Assembly: GCF_004768545.1 (NCBI RefSeq)
Contig: NZ_CP038634.1
Span: forward strand, 744,001 to 808,000
Reading direction: 5' to 3'
Length of the DNA stretch: 64,000 bases
From: Cupriavidus oxalaticus
Lineage (GTDB): Bacteria; Pseudomonadota; Gammaproteobacteria; Burkholderiales; Burkholderiaceae
In this document: positions 1-10,762 of the stretch, piece after piece
How the letters are laid out: each line of letters starts with the position of its first letter
How positions within the stretch are numbered: position 1 is the stretch's first letter
Made by a program: the position numbers and the translations under genes
Notes under the pieces: model-generated
Told to the model about the DNA's origin: nothing
Seen by the model: the letters and a program-made list of their open reading frames with translations, nothing else
Databases searched by the model: none

Positions 1-1068
1 GTGTTCACCGCGGCCGCGGGCCTTGCCAGCGATCCGGTCGCGTTCAGCGTCACGCGCTTCCTGGCGGGGCTGGGTATCGGCGGCGTGATGCCCAACGTGG
101 TGGCGCAGATGACCGAGTACTCGCCGCGCAAGCTGCGCGGCACGCTGGTGACGCTGATGTTCAGCGGCTATTCGGTCGGCGGCATGCTGGCCGCGCTGCT
201 GGGCAAGGGGCTGATCGAAAGCTATGGCTGGCAGTCGGTGTTCCTGGCCGCGGGGCTGCCGGTGCTGCTGGTTCCGCTGGTGCTGCGCGCGCTGCCGGAG
301 TCGATGCCCTACCTGATCCGCACCAGGCAGACCGCCACGCTGCAGGGCGTGGTAGCACGGCTGGTGCCATCGCACCGCCCGCAGGCCGGCGACGTCTTCA
401 CGCTGCCCGCCGACGACAAGTCAGGCAGCGCGCCGATCCGCCGCCTGTTCCAGGACGGCCGCGGCTTCAGCACGGCCATGTTCTGGGTGGCGTTCTTCAT
501 GTGCCTGTTCATGGTGTATGCGCTCAGCTCGTGGCTGACCAAGCTGATGGCCGCCGCCGGCTACAGCCTGGGCTCCGCGCTGACCTTCGTGCTGGTGCTG
601 AACTTCGGAGCGATGATCGGCGCCGTGGGCGGCGGCTGGCTGGCCGACCGCCTGCCGATCAAGCATGTGCTGATCGGCATGTACGCGCTGGCAGCGATCT
701 CGATCACGCTGCTGGGCTACCCGATGCCGACCGCCGCGCTGTTCGTGGTGGTGGGACTGGCCGGTGCCTCGACCATCGGCACGCAGATCGTCACCTATGC
801 CTATGCCGGCCAGTTCTACCCCATGGCGGTGCGCGGCACGGGCATCGGCTGGGCCTCGGGCGTGGGCCGCAGCGGCGCGATCCTGGCGCCGATCGTGATC
901 GGCGTGCTGGTGGGGATGTCGCTGCCGCTGCAGCAGAACTTCATGGCGATCGCGATCCCGGCGGTGATCGCGGTGCTGGCGGTGTCGCTGATCGACCACC
1001 GCCGGTCGGCCTCGGCGCAGGGCGAGGTCGAGCGGGAGCCAGTGGGGGGCGCGGTGAAGCAGGCTTGA
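1..1068 (+). CDS. MFS transporter, aromatic acid:H+ symporter type (5' truncated)
   Basis: C-terminal 355 residues of a major facilitator superfamily permease; the window starts inside the gene, so the GTG at base 1 is not the true start. The segment GIGGVMPNVVAQMTEYSPRK followed by LRGTLVTLMFSGYSVGG is the cytoplasmic-loop and helix region seen in the AAHS (PcaK/BenK/MhpT-like) family, and about eight hydrophobic helices follow. The role would be proton-coupled uptake of an aromatic or related organic acid across the inner membrane. The substrate cannot be read from sequence. The gene ends convergently with an isochorismatase-family hydrolase, with a GC hairpin between them. Confidence 0.85.
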   Translation: MFTAAAGLASDPVAFSVTRFLAGLGIGGVMPNVVAQMTEYSPRKLRGTLVTLMFSGYSVGGMLAALLGKGLIESYGWQSVFLAAGLPVLLVPLVLRALPESMPYLIRTRQTATLQGVVARLVPSHRPQAGDVFTLPADDKSGSAPIRRLFQDGRGFSTAMFWVAFFMCLFMVYALSSWLTKLMAAAGYSLGSALTFVLVLNFGAMIGAVGGGWLADRLPIKHVLIGMYALAAISITLLGYPMPTAALFVVVGLAGASTIGTQIVTYAYAGQFYPMAVRGTGIGWASGVGRSGAILAPIVIGVLVGMSLPLQQNFMAIAIPAVIAVLAVSLIDHRRSASAQGEVEREPVGGAVKQA

Positions 1069-1140
1069 GTGTTATCTCGCCCGTCGGCACATCCACGGGC
1101 ATACCCACGGCCTGCCCTCTCCCCCTGCCCCTCTCCCCTG

Positions 1141-1163
1141 CCCTCTCCCGCAAGCGGGAGGGG
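1141..1163. terminator. GC-rich hairpin between convergent genes
   Basis: CCCTCTCCCGC and GCGGGAGGGG flank an AA loop and form about ten pairs with one G-T wobble. It lies between two convergent genes, has no T tract, and is followed by GGGAGCAAAC, a tail also found after the palindrome at 24719-24774. It is probably a bidirectional transcription-end structure and a member of a dispersed repeat family. Confidence 0.5.
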
Positions 1164-1194
1164 AGCAAACCGGCAGTCCTGCAGGCAATGCGGA

Positions 1195-1821
1195 TTATTT
1201 CCCGCCCTTCACCGTCGTATATGCCGTGATCAGGTTGCGGTAATCGGGGATATGGTTCGAGAACAGCGTGCCCAGTCCCTCGATATCGTTGCGCCAGTCG
1301 CGGTGCAGCTCGCAGGCCACGCCGAACCACGTCATCAGCTGCGCGCCGGCCTCCGACATGCGGCGCCACGCGGAATCGCGCGTGATTTCGTTGAAGGTGC
1401 CGGAGGCATCGGTCACGACAAAGACGTCGAAGCCTTCCTCGATCGCCGAGAGCGCCGGGAATGCCACGCACACCTCCGTGACCACGCCCGCGATCAGCAG
1501 CTGCTTCTTGCCGGTGGCGCGCACCGCCGCGACAAAGTCTTCGTTGTCCCAGGCATTGATCTGGCCCGGCCGCGGGATGAACGGCGCGTCGGGGAACATC
1601 TGCTTCAGCTCGGGCACCAGCGGACCGTTGGGGCCGTCTTCGAAGCTGGTGGTCAGGATGGTCGGCAGCTTGAAATACTTGGCCAGGTCGGCCAATGCCA
1701 GCACGTTGTTCTTGAATTTGTCGGGTTCGATATCCCGGACCAGCGACAGCAGGCCGGCCTGGTGGTCGACCATCAGGACAGCTGCCTGGCTCTTGTCCAG
1801 GCGCTTGTAGGTCTTGCTCAT
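1195..1821 (-). CDS. Isochorismatase-family cysteine hydrolase (YcaC-like)
   Basis: 208 residues covering the whole isochorismatase-like fold. The N-terminal block AAVLMVDHQAGLLSLVRD carries the family Asp, and the later segment KKQLLIAGVVTEVCVAFPAL carries the nucleophilic Cys (TEVCV). Family members hydrolyse amides or vinyl ethers (nicotinamidase, YcaC, N-carbamoyl hydrolases); the substrate here is unknown. The ATG at 1821 is preceded by AGGAG at normal spacing. It lies 85 bases downstream of a second, related hydrolase on the same strand, and the pair is probably co-transcribed and controlled by the divergent LysR gene. Confidence 0.85.
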   Translation of the reverse strand: MSKTYKRLDKSQAAVLMVDHQAGLLSLVRDIEPDKFKNNVLALADLAKYFKLPTILTTSFEDGPNGPLVPELKQMFPDAPFIPRPGQINAWDNEDFVAAVRATGKKQLLIAGVVTEVCVAFPALSAIEEGFDVFVVTDASGTFNEITRDSAWRRMSEAGAQLMTWFGVACELHRDWRNDIEGLGTLFSNHIPDYRNLITAYTTVKGGK

Positions 1822-1906
1822 GGCGTGCTCCTGTGAAAACGGGCACGGCCGGAGGATTTCTCACCGGCCGCTTCCGTGGGTAAAAGCCTTGCCTGTGCGA
1901 AGAATG

Positions 1907-2584
1907 TCAGCGTTGGGAGTCCAGCACCTCGTGCTTCTTCTCGACGTCCTGCGCCTTCATGTAGCTCTCGATCAGCAACTGGTAGGCGGGGAAGATCTTA
2001 GTATAGACCTCGGCCCATTGCTGCGCGTCCGGGCGGTTCCAGCTCTGCTGCAACTCGGAGGCGACCGCGGCGGTATCCATCGGCACCACGCCGGCCTGGA
2101 CGATGCGCGCCAGCGTGATTTCCTGCGCCATCTTGGAATAGGTGCCGGAGGCATCGACCACGGCGAACACCCTGTAGCCGTCGGCGACCGCGCTGATCGA
2201 CGGGAACGCCATGCAAACGCTGGTGATGGTGCCGGCGATGATCAGCGTCTTCTTGCCGGTTTCCTTCACCGCGGCAACGAAGTCGGGGTTGTCCCACGCG
2301 TTGATCTCGCCCTTGCGCGCGACATACCGGGCATGCGGGGCGTTCTCGTGGATCTCGGGAATCAGCGGGCCGTTGGGGCCTTGCGGCACCGAGGCCGTGG
2401 TGATGACGGGCAGCTTGCACAGCGTTGCCATCCTGGCCAGCGCGGCGGCGCGCAGGCGCAGCTCGGGCATCGGCATGTCGCCCACGGTCTGGAACAGGCC
2501 GCTCTGGTGGTCGATCAGCAGCATGGCCGTATCGGCGGGATCGATTGCGGGGCGCTTGCCATTGAAATTGGCGGGGGTGGTCAT
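1907..2584 (-). CDS. Isochorismatase-family cysteine hydrolase, second copy
   Basis: 225 residues when started at the ATG at 2584, which has AAGGAG six to ten bases upstream; a longer reading to 2758 would run across the divergent LysR promoter and is rejected. The Asp block ([14 protein letters not shown]) and Cys block ([16 protein letters not shown]) match its downstream neighbour, and the two proteins are recognisably paralogous over their full length. The C-terminal tail is longer and charged ([12 protein letters not shown]). Substrate unknown. The arrangement of two paralogues in tandem plus a divergent LysR gene resembles a small inducible catabolic or detoxification operon. Confidence 0.85.
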   Translation of the reverse strand: MTTPANFNGKRPAIDPADTAMLLIDHQSGLFQTVGDMPMPELRLRAAALARMATLCKLPVITTASVPQGPNGPLIPEIHENAPHARYVARKGEINAWDNPDFVAAVKETGKKTLIIAGTITSVCMAFPSISAVADGYRVFAVVDASGTYSKMAQEITLARIVQAGVVPMDTAAVASELQQSWNRPDAQQWAEVYTKIFPAYQLLIESYMKAQDVEKKHEVLDSQR

Positions 2585-2741
2585 CTCGCTTTCTCCTTGC
2601 ACAGTGGACTGGGATACGGTGGCCGTGGCGCCGACGCCGTGGAACCGACCGTGTGGCAAGAGCATAGGTCTTGGCAGATTGCCCCGGTAGGCTTGAAAAT
2701 CCGCCCTCAGCGTCCTACTGGCAGGACGACAGGAGCCGCCG
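2585..2741. promoter_or_regulatory. Divergent promoter region between hydrolase operon and lysR
   Basis: 157 bases separate the two divergent starts, so both promoters and the LysR operator must lie here. A small dyad, GGCA-GAT-TGCC, is at 2673-2683. No convincing -35/-10 pair was found by eye. Confidence 0.45.
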
Positions 2742-3650
2742 TTGCATCCGGACCTCAACGACCTGTATTACTTTGCGCAGGTAGTCGACCACCAGGGCTT
2801 TGCTCCGGCGGGGCGCGAGCTAGGGATCCCCAAGTCCAAGCTGAGCCGGCGCGTGGCCATGCTGGAAGAGCGGCTGGGCGTGCGCCTGATCCAGCGCTCC
2901 ACGCGCCGCTTTTCCGTGACCGAACTGGGGCAGACCTACTACGCGCATTGCAAGGCGATGCTGGTCGAGGCGGAGGCCGCCGAGAGTGTGATCGAGCGCA
3001 CTCGCGCCGAACCCAGCGGCCTGGTGCGCATGACTTGCCCGGTGGCGCTGCTGCATACCCGCGTGGGCGAAATGATTGCGGATTTCATGGCCGCCAACCC
3101 TAAGGTCACGGTGCACCTGGAGGCCACCAACCGCCGCGTGGACGTGGTCGCCGAAGGCGTGGACCTGGCTATCCGCGTGCGCGTGCCGCCGCTGGACGAC
3201 AGCGACCTGGTCATGCGGGTGCTGGCCGAGCGTGCCTGGTGCATCCTCGCCAGCCCCAGGCTGGTGGAGGGCCGGCCCCCGCTGCTGACGCCGGCCGACC
3301 TGAACCCGCTGTCGACGCTGGACCTGGGTCCGCCGCGCCCCACGCATGTGTGGGCGCTGCACGGCCCCGACGGCGCCAGCGCCGAACTGCACCACAAGCC
3401 CCGGCTGGTCACCGACGACATGATCATGCTGCGCACCGCCGCGGTGGCCGGCGCCGGGCTGGTGCAACTGCCGGTGATGATGGTCAGCGACGAACTGCGC
3501 GAGGGCCGCCTGGTCCGGGTGCTGCCCGGCTGGTCGATCAAGGGCGGCGTGATCCACGCGGTGTTCCCGTCGCGGCGGGGGCTGCTTCCCTCAGTGCGCG
3601 AGCTGATCGATTTCCTGTCGCAGCGGTTCGCGCAGATCAGCGAAACCTGA
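2742..3650 (+). CDS. LysR-family transcriptional regulator
   Basis: 302 residues. The winged helix-turn-helix is at residues 1-60 ([20 protein letters not shown], then a recognition helix with [20 protein letters not shown]), followed by the LysR substrate-binding domain to about residue 295. The start is a TTG with AGGAG seven bases upstream; it gives the usual LysR beginning ([11 protein letters not shown]). The divergent position next to two isochorismatase-family genes suggests it controls them in response to an unknown co-inducer, which is inference from layout. Confidence 0.88.
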   Translation: MHPDLNDLYYFAQVVDHQGFAPAGRELGIPKSKLSRRVAMLEERLGVRLIQRSTRRFSVTELGQTYYAHCKAMLVEAEAAESVIERTRAEPSGLVRMTCPVALLHTRVGEMIADFMAANPKVTVHLEATNRRVDVVAEGVDLAIRVRVPPLDDSDLVMRVLAERAWCILASPRLVEGRPPLLTPADLNPLSTLDLGPPRPTHVWALHGPDGASAELHHKPRLVTDDMIMLRTAAVAGAGLVQLPVMMVSDELREGRLVRVLPGWSIKGGVIHAVFPSRRGLLPSVRELIDFLSQRFAQISET

Positions 3651-4067
3651 GCGTCTGGCAGGGCGCGCGCCACGTGCGCTGTCCGGCATGCGGGAACGGC
3701 CCGCGCCAGAAGTGGTATCATTCGGTTTCGTTCGCACGGATCGGCAACGCCCGACGCCAGTGCGCCCGCCGCAGGACCATCCCACAAAAAGTACATCGGC
3801 GGTGGCCGGGCCCGATCCCGGCATTCCCAGGGCGGCAACGCCCCTCACCCTATCCGACCGGCGGCACGCCCGCTCCGCAACCGGTGCGCCCCTCGCAGCG
3901 CACCGGTTGCGCAGGCATGGTCCACTCCCGCCAGACTCCCTGCCTGCGCCGCGCGCGGGCCCCGACGCTGGCCTACAGCAACGGCGAACGGTCGCCAATC
4001 CTGCGCCGCCTGCATCGGACCGATGCACCGCGCCGCGCGCGGCCGCGCCTCTTGAACGGACAACACA
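3651..4067. other. 417-base region without a convincing gene
   Basis: No reading frame here has a recognisable product or a good ribosome site. The region contains the strong hairpin at 3876-3911 and must hold the promoter for the small genes and IF-1 downstream. A structured leader or small RNA is possible but not shown. Confidence 0.4.
3876..3911. repeat. 14-bp perfect inverted repeat (hairpin)
   Basis: Arms CGCAACCGGTGCGC and GCGCACCGGTTGCG are separated by eight bases (CCTCGCA region). No T run follows, so it is not a classical terminator. It sits about 160 bases before the small gene at 4068 and could be part of an RNA leader or an operator. Confidence 0.6.
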
Positions 4068-4328
4068 TTGAAGCCACACAACCACCACCACAACCAACGC
4101 CTCGACAACCGACTCAGCCAGGACCCGTACACCGTTTCGGTTTATCCGATCCAGCAGGAACCCGGCCTCTGGTTCGCGACCTACATGATTGCCGAATACC
4201 GCAACGGCGCCGAGCGCATCGTCGCCAACGTGGCCATGCGCCACGACACGCACCGCACCGAAGCCCGTGCGTGCCTGGCCGCGCGGCGTGCCGGGGAACG
4301 CGCCGCGGCGCGGCTGCGCCTGCGGTAA
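4068..4328 (+). CDS. Small conserved-looking protein of unknown function
   Basis: 86 residues from a TTG start ([20 protein letters not shown]). The middle ([20 protein letters not shown]) looks like a folded beta-rich segment, and the C-terminus is rich in Ala and Arg ([15 protein letters not shown]). No family was recognised. The ribosome site is weak. It lies 73 bases upstream of the IF-1 gene on the same strand and may share its transcript. Confidence 0.5.
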   Translation: MKPHNHHHNQRLDNRLSQDPYTVSVYPIQQEPGLWFATYMIAEYRNGAERIVANVAMRHDTHRTEARACLAARRAGERAAARLRLR

Positions 4329-4401
4329 CCACCGATCTTCCGGCCTACGGGCCGTCACAACGGCGTGCGCCATCCCGGCGCCGCTCTCGCAAGGAGCCTC
4401 T

Positions 4402-4623
4402 TTGGCAAAAGAAGAACTGGTGGAATTTGGCGGCAAGGTATCCGAGGTGCTGCCGGACAATCGCTTCCGCGTCGTGCTGGAAAACGGGTTCGAGGTCTGG
4501 GCCTATTCGTCCGGCCGCCTGAAGAAGAACCGCATCCGCGTGCTGGCCGGCGACCGCGTCACGCTGGAAATGTCGCCGTACGACCTGACCAAGGGACGCA
4601 TCAACTATCGACACAAGTCGTAG
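4402..4623 (+). CDS. infA: Translation initiation factor IF-1 (additional copy)
   Basis: 73 residues, the usual IF-1 size, with the S1/OB-fold sequence [20 protein letters not shown], the motif [17 protein letters not shown] and the family ending [16 protein letters not shown]. It binds the 30S A site during initiation. The TTG start at 4402 has AAGGAG at 4391-4396, which decides against longer readings in the same frame. It is not in a ribosomal-protein operon, so it is probably the second infA copy known in Burkholderiales. Its neighbourhood (small proteins, a cold-shock protein 1.3 kb away) would fit stress or cold expression, which is inference. Confidence 0.9.
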   Translation: MAKEELVEFGGKVSEVLPDNRFRVVLENGFEVWAYSSGRLKKNRIRVLAGDRVTLEMSPYDLTKGRINYRHKS

Positions 4624-4703
4624 GCCGCGTTTTCCGCCATGGCATGTGCCGCACCGGCGCATGCCACCCCAACACGTCATTTCATCGCATAGGAGAACCG
4701 ACC

Positions 4704-4958
4704 ATGTCGACCATCGAAGAATGGGAAGCCCTGCACCTGACGCCGGAAGGCTGGCAGGCAGGCACCTACCGGCACTCACCGTGGCAGGAGGTACAGATCG
4801 CGCCGCCGGCCGCCGGCGTACTGACGGTCAGGCGCCACGTGACCGCGACCTATTGCGGCCCGTCGCGCGCGGTGGAAGACCGCACGCCCGAAATCGCCGA
4901 CATGGCGCTGATCGAAGCGCTGCTGGAGCGCCACGGCGCCCCGGTGTTCAAGATCTGA
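4704..4958 (+). CDS. Small protein of unknown function
   Basis: 84 residues, beginning MSTIEEWEALHLTPEGWQAG. The ATG has AGGAG at 4691-4695. The composition is mixed and soluble-looking, with no membrane segment or signal peptide. It lies 80 bases after infA on the same strand and may be expressed with it. No family recognised. Confidence 0.6.
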   Translation: MSTIEEWEALHLTPEGWQAGTYRHSPWQEVQIAPPAAGVLTVRRHVTATYCGPSRAVEDRTPEIADMALIEALLERHGAPVFKI

Positions 4959-5020
4959 CAGGAATCGCGCCGTGTTGCCGCGTGCCGGCACGAGCGGCCT
5001 GAGCGCCCCTGAGCGTCGCC

Positions 5021-5395
5021 TCAGCCCACTACGCGCACATGCGGCCGTCCGGCCCGGACGCCGCTGCCGACCGGCCTCAGTTCGCCGTCCCACGGCGCAG
5101 CGCCGAGGTCCAGCACATAGTCGCCTTCCCGCGCCTTGTCATGCAGCTGGTCGCGTACCACCTGGCCGATGGCCAGCCGGCACAGCGCTTCGCCGCTGGC
5201 GCCAAGCTGGTCCGGCAATGCATCGGCTTCGGCCAGCACGGCGAATGCGCGCCGCCCGACCCCGACAAAGCTGGTGAAAAGCACACCGGTGGGCCGCTGC
5301 GCATCGATGAAGCAGACCGCAACGTGGTAGGTGATGCCCTTGCCCTCGCCGGGCAACGTGCACAGAAAACCGGATGATCCCGAACGTATGTCCAT
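5021..5395 (-). CDS. Small protein of unknown function
   Basis: 124 residues from the ATG at 5395 (MDIRSGSSGFLCTLPGEGKG); an upstream ATG at 5434 would add 13 residues. The sequence is beta-rich with a Gly-rich ending (DGELRPVGSGVRAGRPHVRV). No signal peptide and no family recognised. It is followed upstream on the same strand by another small unknown gene, 84 bases away, and the two may be co-transcribed. Both contain the short motif LD-AAPWD, which could be a coincidence or mark a shared origin. Confidence 0.55.
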   Translation of the reverse strand: MDIRSGSSGFLCTLPGEGKGITYHVAVCFIDAQRPTGVLFTSFVGVGRRAFAVLAEADALPDQLGASGEALCRLAIGQVVRDQLHDKAREGDYVLDLGAAPWDGELRPVGSGVRAGRPHVRVVG

Positions 5396-5479
5396 GTACG
5401 AATTCCCTGCTGGCTGACGGATGCTGCCGCGCACGCTGGCGCCGGCGGCATCGTGCCGCGTTGATGCGGAGGAGTATTC

Positions 5480-5767
5480 TTATTGCGCCATGACCAGCGA
5501 CACCCCAGGCACCGTGCCGTTGATGATGTCCTCGGCATAGCGCAGTGCACCGCGGCGCGCGCCGCCCACGTTGTCCCAGGGGGCGGCATCCAGGCGGAAC
5601 GTGCGTGCCTGCGCGCTTTCAGGCGATTCGCCGGCGAGGCAGATAACCACCGCGGCATCGAAGGAGCGGTCGGGCCTGGGCTCCGGCCACACCCGCGCGA
5701 CGGCATGCTTGTACACCAGGGGATAGACGTCGTATCCCTTGTAAGTCGCAGCTGGATAAACATCCAT
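5480..5767 (-). CDS. Small protein of unknown function
   Basis: 95 residues with a good ribosome site (GGAGG) before the ATG at 5767. It begins MDVYPAATYKGYDVYPLVYK and ends in a helical stretch (GALRYAEDIINGTVPGVSLV). No family recognised. The DNA just upstream contains the palindrome GTTGCAAC next to a TTGAC box (5811-5823), so a regulated promoter is plausible. Confidence 0.6.
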   Translation of the reverse strand: MDVYPAATYKGYDVYPLVYKHAVARVWPEPRPDRSFDAAVVICLAGESPESAQARTFRLDAAPWDNVGGARRGALRYAEDIINGTVPGVSLVMAQ

Positions 5768-5863
5768 GTCGGCCTCCGGCGGTTGGTGGTGTTCCCCTCA
5801 CTCTACGCCTGTTGCAACGTCAAGAGTGGCTTTATTTCATGCCGGTACAAGATAGCGCCACAC

Positions 5864-5894
5864 AAAACAAAAAAGCTCCGCGCTGGCGGAGCTT
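5864..5894 (-). terminator. Rho-independent terminator of the cold-shock gene
   Basis: On the minus strand, AAGCTCCGC and GCGGAGCTT form a 9-bp stem with a four-base loop, followed by a U-rich run (TTTTGTTTTG). It lies 50 bases after the stop of the cold-shock gene and is a textbook intrinsic terminator. Confidence 0.9.
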
Positions 5895-5944
5895 CTTGAC
5901 TGAACCGGCGCCGAGGCGCTCAGTGCAATGGCAGTCGTTCAGAC

Positions 5945-6148
5945 TCAGATCGGCTCGATCTTGGTCGCGGCCGGGCCCTTCTGGCCAACGCCGGCGACGT
6001 AGCGAACCTTCTGGCCTTCTTGCAGCGACTTGAAACCGCTGCCCTGGATTTCGGAGAAGTGCGCGAACAGGTCGTTGCCGCCTGCTTCAGGCGTAATGAA
6101 GCCAAAACCCTTCGAATCGTTGAACCACTTAACGGTACCGGTTTCCAT
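5945..6148 (-). CDS. Cold-shock domain protein (CspA family)
   Basis: 67 residues, a single cold-shock domain. The RNA-binding motifs RNP1 (KGFGFI) and RNP2 (DLFAHFSEI) are present; RNP2 has FAHF instead of the usual FVHF. Such proteins bind single-stranded RNA or DNA and act as RNA chaperones during cold or stationary phase. The ATG at 6148 has GAGGAA upstream. The gene is monocistronic, with its own intrinsic terminator and 281 bases of gene-free DNA upstream, enough for a long leader of the kind cold-shock mRNAs use. Confidence 0.95.
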   Translation of the reverse strand: METGTVKWFNDSKGFGFITPEAGGNDLFAHFSEIQGSGFKSLQEGQKVRYVAGVGQKGPAATKIEPI

Positions 6149-6429
6149 GCTGGATTCCTCAAAAAGTATTTCCTGCCTGGCAAAAGCGCCGGCAAGGCAT
6201 GACGATCAAGGAAGTAACTTGGAGAGAAAGTGGCGCCGTGTGGGCAAGCACCTGGACTTCGAGATTGCTGCTTGAAAGACCTGCATCCACCCTTATACAG
6301 GTGCCGCTACCCAGGGTCAATGCACTTCGGCAGATCGGCAGGAAATTGCGGCAATAAGCGCCGCATGCGCTGGCTGCGGGCCGCGCTGTCCGTGCATGCT
6401 ACAGTGCCGCATCGAACGGACAAGAACGG

Positions 6430-6648
6430 ATGACACTCTGCACTGCCTGCCAGGCCATCGAACGCCACCGCCGCGGCGCCCCCGGGCACGCCGCGCTGCG
6501 CATTACCGATACCCAACGTATCAAGCCGCCCGGGTCAGCCGCGATCACCATCAGCACCTTTGTGTGCCAGGACTGCGGCGCGCGCTGGACTTACCGCGAC
6601 CAGAAAAAGGGCACGGAACAAGGCTGGGAAGTACAACAGGACACTTAG
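6430..6648 (+). CDS. Small zinc-ribbon-like protein
   Basis: 72 residues. Two CxxC pairs, TLCTACQ near residue 4 and VCQDCGARWTYR near residue 46, could bind one zinc ion as a zinc ribbon. Function unknown; such proteins often bind nucleic acid or are remnants of larger proteins. The ribosome site is poor, so the start is uncertain. It ends just before the icd terminator, with which it is convergent. Confidence 0.55.
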   Translation: MTLCTACQAIERHRRGAPGHAALRITDTQRIKPPGSAAITISTFVCQDCGARWTYRDQKKGTEQGWEVQQDT

Positions 6649-6652
6649 CCCG

Positions 6653-6689
6653 GAAAAGAAAAAACCCCGGGGACCTCGTCCCCGGGGTT
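6653..6689 (-). terminator. Rho-independent terminator of icd
   Basis: An 11-bp perfect stem (AACCCCGGGGA / TCCCCGGGGTT, five-base loop at 6674-6678) is followed on the minus strand by TTTTCTTTTCC. It lies 38 bases downstream of the icd stop codon and also separates icd from the convergent small gene. Confidence 0.9.
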
Positions 6690-6727
6690 GCGGCGCTGCT
6701 CCGGCCCGTCATGCGGGCCGGCATCCA

Positions 6728-8965
<2,238 letters not shown>

Positions 8966-9312
8966 TGCTTCTCTCAGATCCTCTATCGGTGGGTGGGACT
9001 TCTGCCTGCCGGGTCACGGCCAGGGCGACAAACTAGGCGAAAGATGGAATTTTGCCTCAGTTTGCTTTCAGTAGTCTGAAAACCAGCGCATTTTGCGCGG
9101 CAATCGGGCAGAAAATCAGGCCGGCGCCGGTCCGGTGGCGCCTGGTTTCGCCCGTTGCACCCGAACGGTGCCAGCCCGGCGCCCGAATTGACATTTCGGG
9201 ACAAGCTGGGGTCAGGCCACCGATGCCCCAGGTGCGCCCGACGGATCACAGAGTTGTCAAACTTGGCGCCGACAATGTCGTCTTTTGTCCTCTCAACGCC
9301 AAGGAACCGATC
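8966..9312. promoter_or_regulatory. Divergent intergenic region icd / phytase-like gene
   Basis: 347 bases between divergent starts with no convincing gene. It holds the promoters of both neighbours. TTGACA at 9188-9193 and TTGTCA near 9255 could be -35 boxes, but neither has a clear -10 at 17 bases. Confidence 0.4.
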
Positions 9313-10683
9313 ATGTCCCGACCTTTGCCTGTCCTGCCGCTGGCCCGGCTCGCCGTGGCCGCAGCGCTGCTGGGCGCCCTGCCGGCGTGGGCCGATGCGC
9401 CCGAAGCCTTCCCCGCCACGCTCGCCGGCCATGCGGTGCTGCCCGCGCAAACCCTGCTGGCGGCGCCCAAGGACGCCCCGGCGGATTTGCAGGTCAGCGG
9501 CAAGTTCACCACCGCGCAGCGCACCGAGGCGCCGGGCTCGATCGAAGGCAAGTCCAGCGGCCGGCCGACCGGCGTCTCGCTGCCGTTCCGCGGCCAGCCG
9601 GCCCAGGGGCACTCCGGCATCAAGCGCATGGCCGACGGCAGCTTCTGGCTGCTGACCGACAACGGCGCGGGCGCCAAGGCCAACTCGCCTGACTTCATGC
9701 TGTACCTGAACCAGTACAAGGTGGATTTCGGCACCGGCCAGTTCCGGCGGCTGAAGACGATCTTCCTGCACGATCCGGACAAGAAGGTACCATTCCGCAT
9801 CGTCCACGAGGGCACGAAGCAGCGCTACCTGACCGGCTCGGACTTCGACACCGAGAGCTTCCAGTTCGCGGGCGGCGCCATCTGGATCGGCGACGAGTTC
9901 GGTCCGTTCCTGATCAAGGCCGACATGAGCGGCAAGGTGCTGGCGGTGTTCGAAACCATGGCCGACGGCAAGCTGGTGCGCTCGCCCGACCATCCGGCGG
10001 TGACCACGCCCGGCGCGCCGGACGCCGGCATCAAGTTCCAGGTAAAGCGCTCGAAGGGCTTCGAGGGCATGGCATCGTCGCCCGACGGCAGCAAGCTGTA
10101 TGCGCTGCTGGAAGGCGCCCTGTGGAACGAGGACGCCAGGGCCTATGAGAGCGAGGGCGGCAAGCCGTACCTGCGCGTGCTGGAATTCGACGTGAAGCAG
10201 CAGGCCTGGACCGGCCGCCACTGGAAGTACGTGCTGGAAGGCGCCAGCCACGCCATCGGTGACTTCAACATGATCGACGCCAGCCACGGCCTGATCATCG
10301 AGCGCGACAACGGCGAGGGCACGCCGGACAAGGCCTGCCCGGCGGGGCAGAAGCGGCCGGATTGCTTCGACGATGTGGCGAAGTTCAAGCGGGTCTACAA
10401 GGTCGAGCTGACCGACGCCAATGCCGGCGGACCGGTGCGCAAGGTCGGCTACATCGACATGCTGCGCATTGCCGATCCGCGCAAGCTGGCGCGCAAGCCG
10501 CTGACCGATGGCGTGCTGGCGTTCCCGTTCTTTACCATCGAGAACGTCGAGTTGGTCGATGCCACGCATATCGTGGTCGGCAACGACAACAACCTGCCCT
10601 TCAGCAGCAGCCGCGAACCGAATCGCGCGGATGACAATGAGCTGGTGTTGCTGGAGGTGGGGGAGTTTTTGAAGGCGCGGTAA
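9313..10683 (+). CDS. Secreted phytase-like / esterase-like protein
   Basis: 456 residues from the ATG at 9313 (AAGGAAC upstream); longer readings are rejected. Residues 1-28 form a signal peptide (PLARLAVAAALLGALPAWADA), so the protein is exported to the periplasm or beyond. The rest matches the phytase-like domain (Pfam PF13449 type), a beta-propeller with conserved stretches GIKRMADGSFWLLTDNGAG, GDEFGPFLIKADMSG and RSKGFEGMASSPDGSKLYAL. Members are annotated as esterase-like or phytase-like, but the real substrate is generally unproven. It ends convergently with a chemoreceptor gene across a strong hairpin. Confidence 0.88.
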   Translation: MSRPLPVLPLARLAVAAALLGALPAWADAPEAFPATLAGHAVLPAQTLLAAPKDAPADLQVSGKFTTAQRTEAPGSIEGKSSGRPTGVSLPFRGQPAQGHSGIKRMADGSFWLLTDNGAGAKANSPDFMLYLNQYKVDFGTGQFRRLKTIFLHDPDKKVPFRIVHEGTKQRYLTGSDFDTESFQFAGGAIWIGDEFGPFLIKADMSGKVLAVFETMADGKLVRSPDHPAVTTPGAPDAGIKFQVKRSKGFEGMASSPDGSKLYALLEGALWNEDARAYESEGGKPYLRVLEFDVKQQAWTGRHWKYVLEGASHAIGDFNMIDASHGLIIERDNGEGTPDKACPAGQKRPDCFDDVAKFKRVYKVELTDANAGGPVRKVGYIDMLRIADPRKLARKPLTDGVLAFPFFTIENVELVDATHIVVGNDNNLPFSSSREPNRADDNELVLLEVGEFLKAR

Positions 10684-10706
10684 GGCCAGCGCCGGGGGGG
10701 AGTGCT

Positions 10707-10742
10707 CCCCTCTCCCCCGCCCCCCTCCCAGGGGGAGAGGGG
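10707..10742. terminator. Bidirectional GC hairpin terminator
   Basis: 12-bp perfect stem CCCCTCTCCCCC / GGGGGAGAGGGG with a 12-base loop, between two convergent genes. A short A run follows on the plus side. It resembles the other CCCTCTCCC repeats in the window. Confidence 0.65.
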
Positions 10743-10762
10743 GGAAAACCAGCGGATCACCG

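Noticed and set aside
5811..5823. MerR-type promoter (TTGAC next to GTTGCAAC) before the small gene at 5480-5767
   Set aside because: No -10 box at 19 bases and no MerR gene nearby; too weak to list as a promoter.
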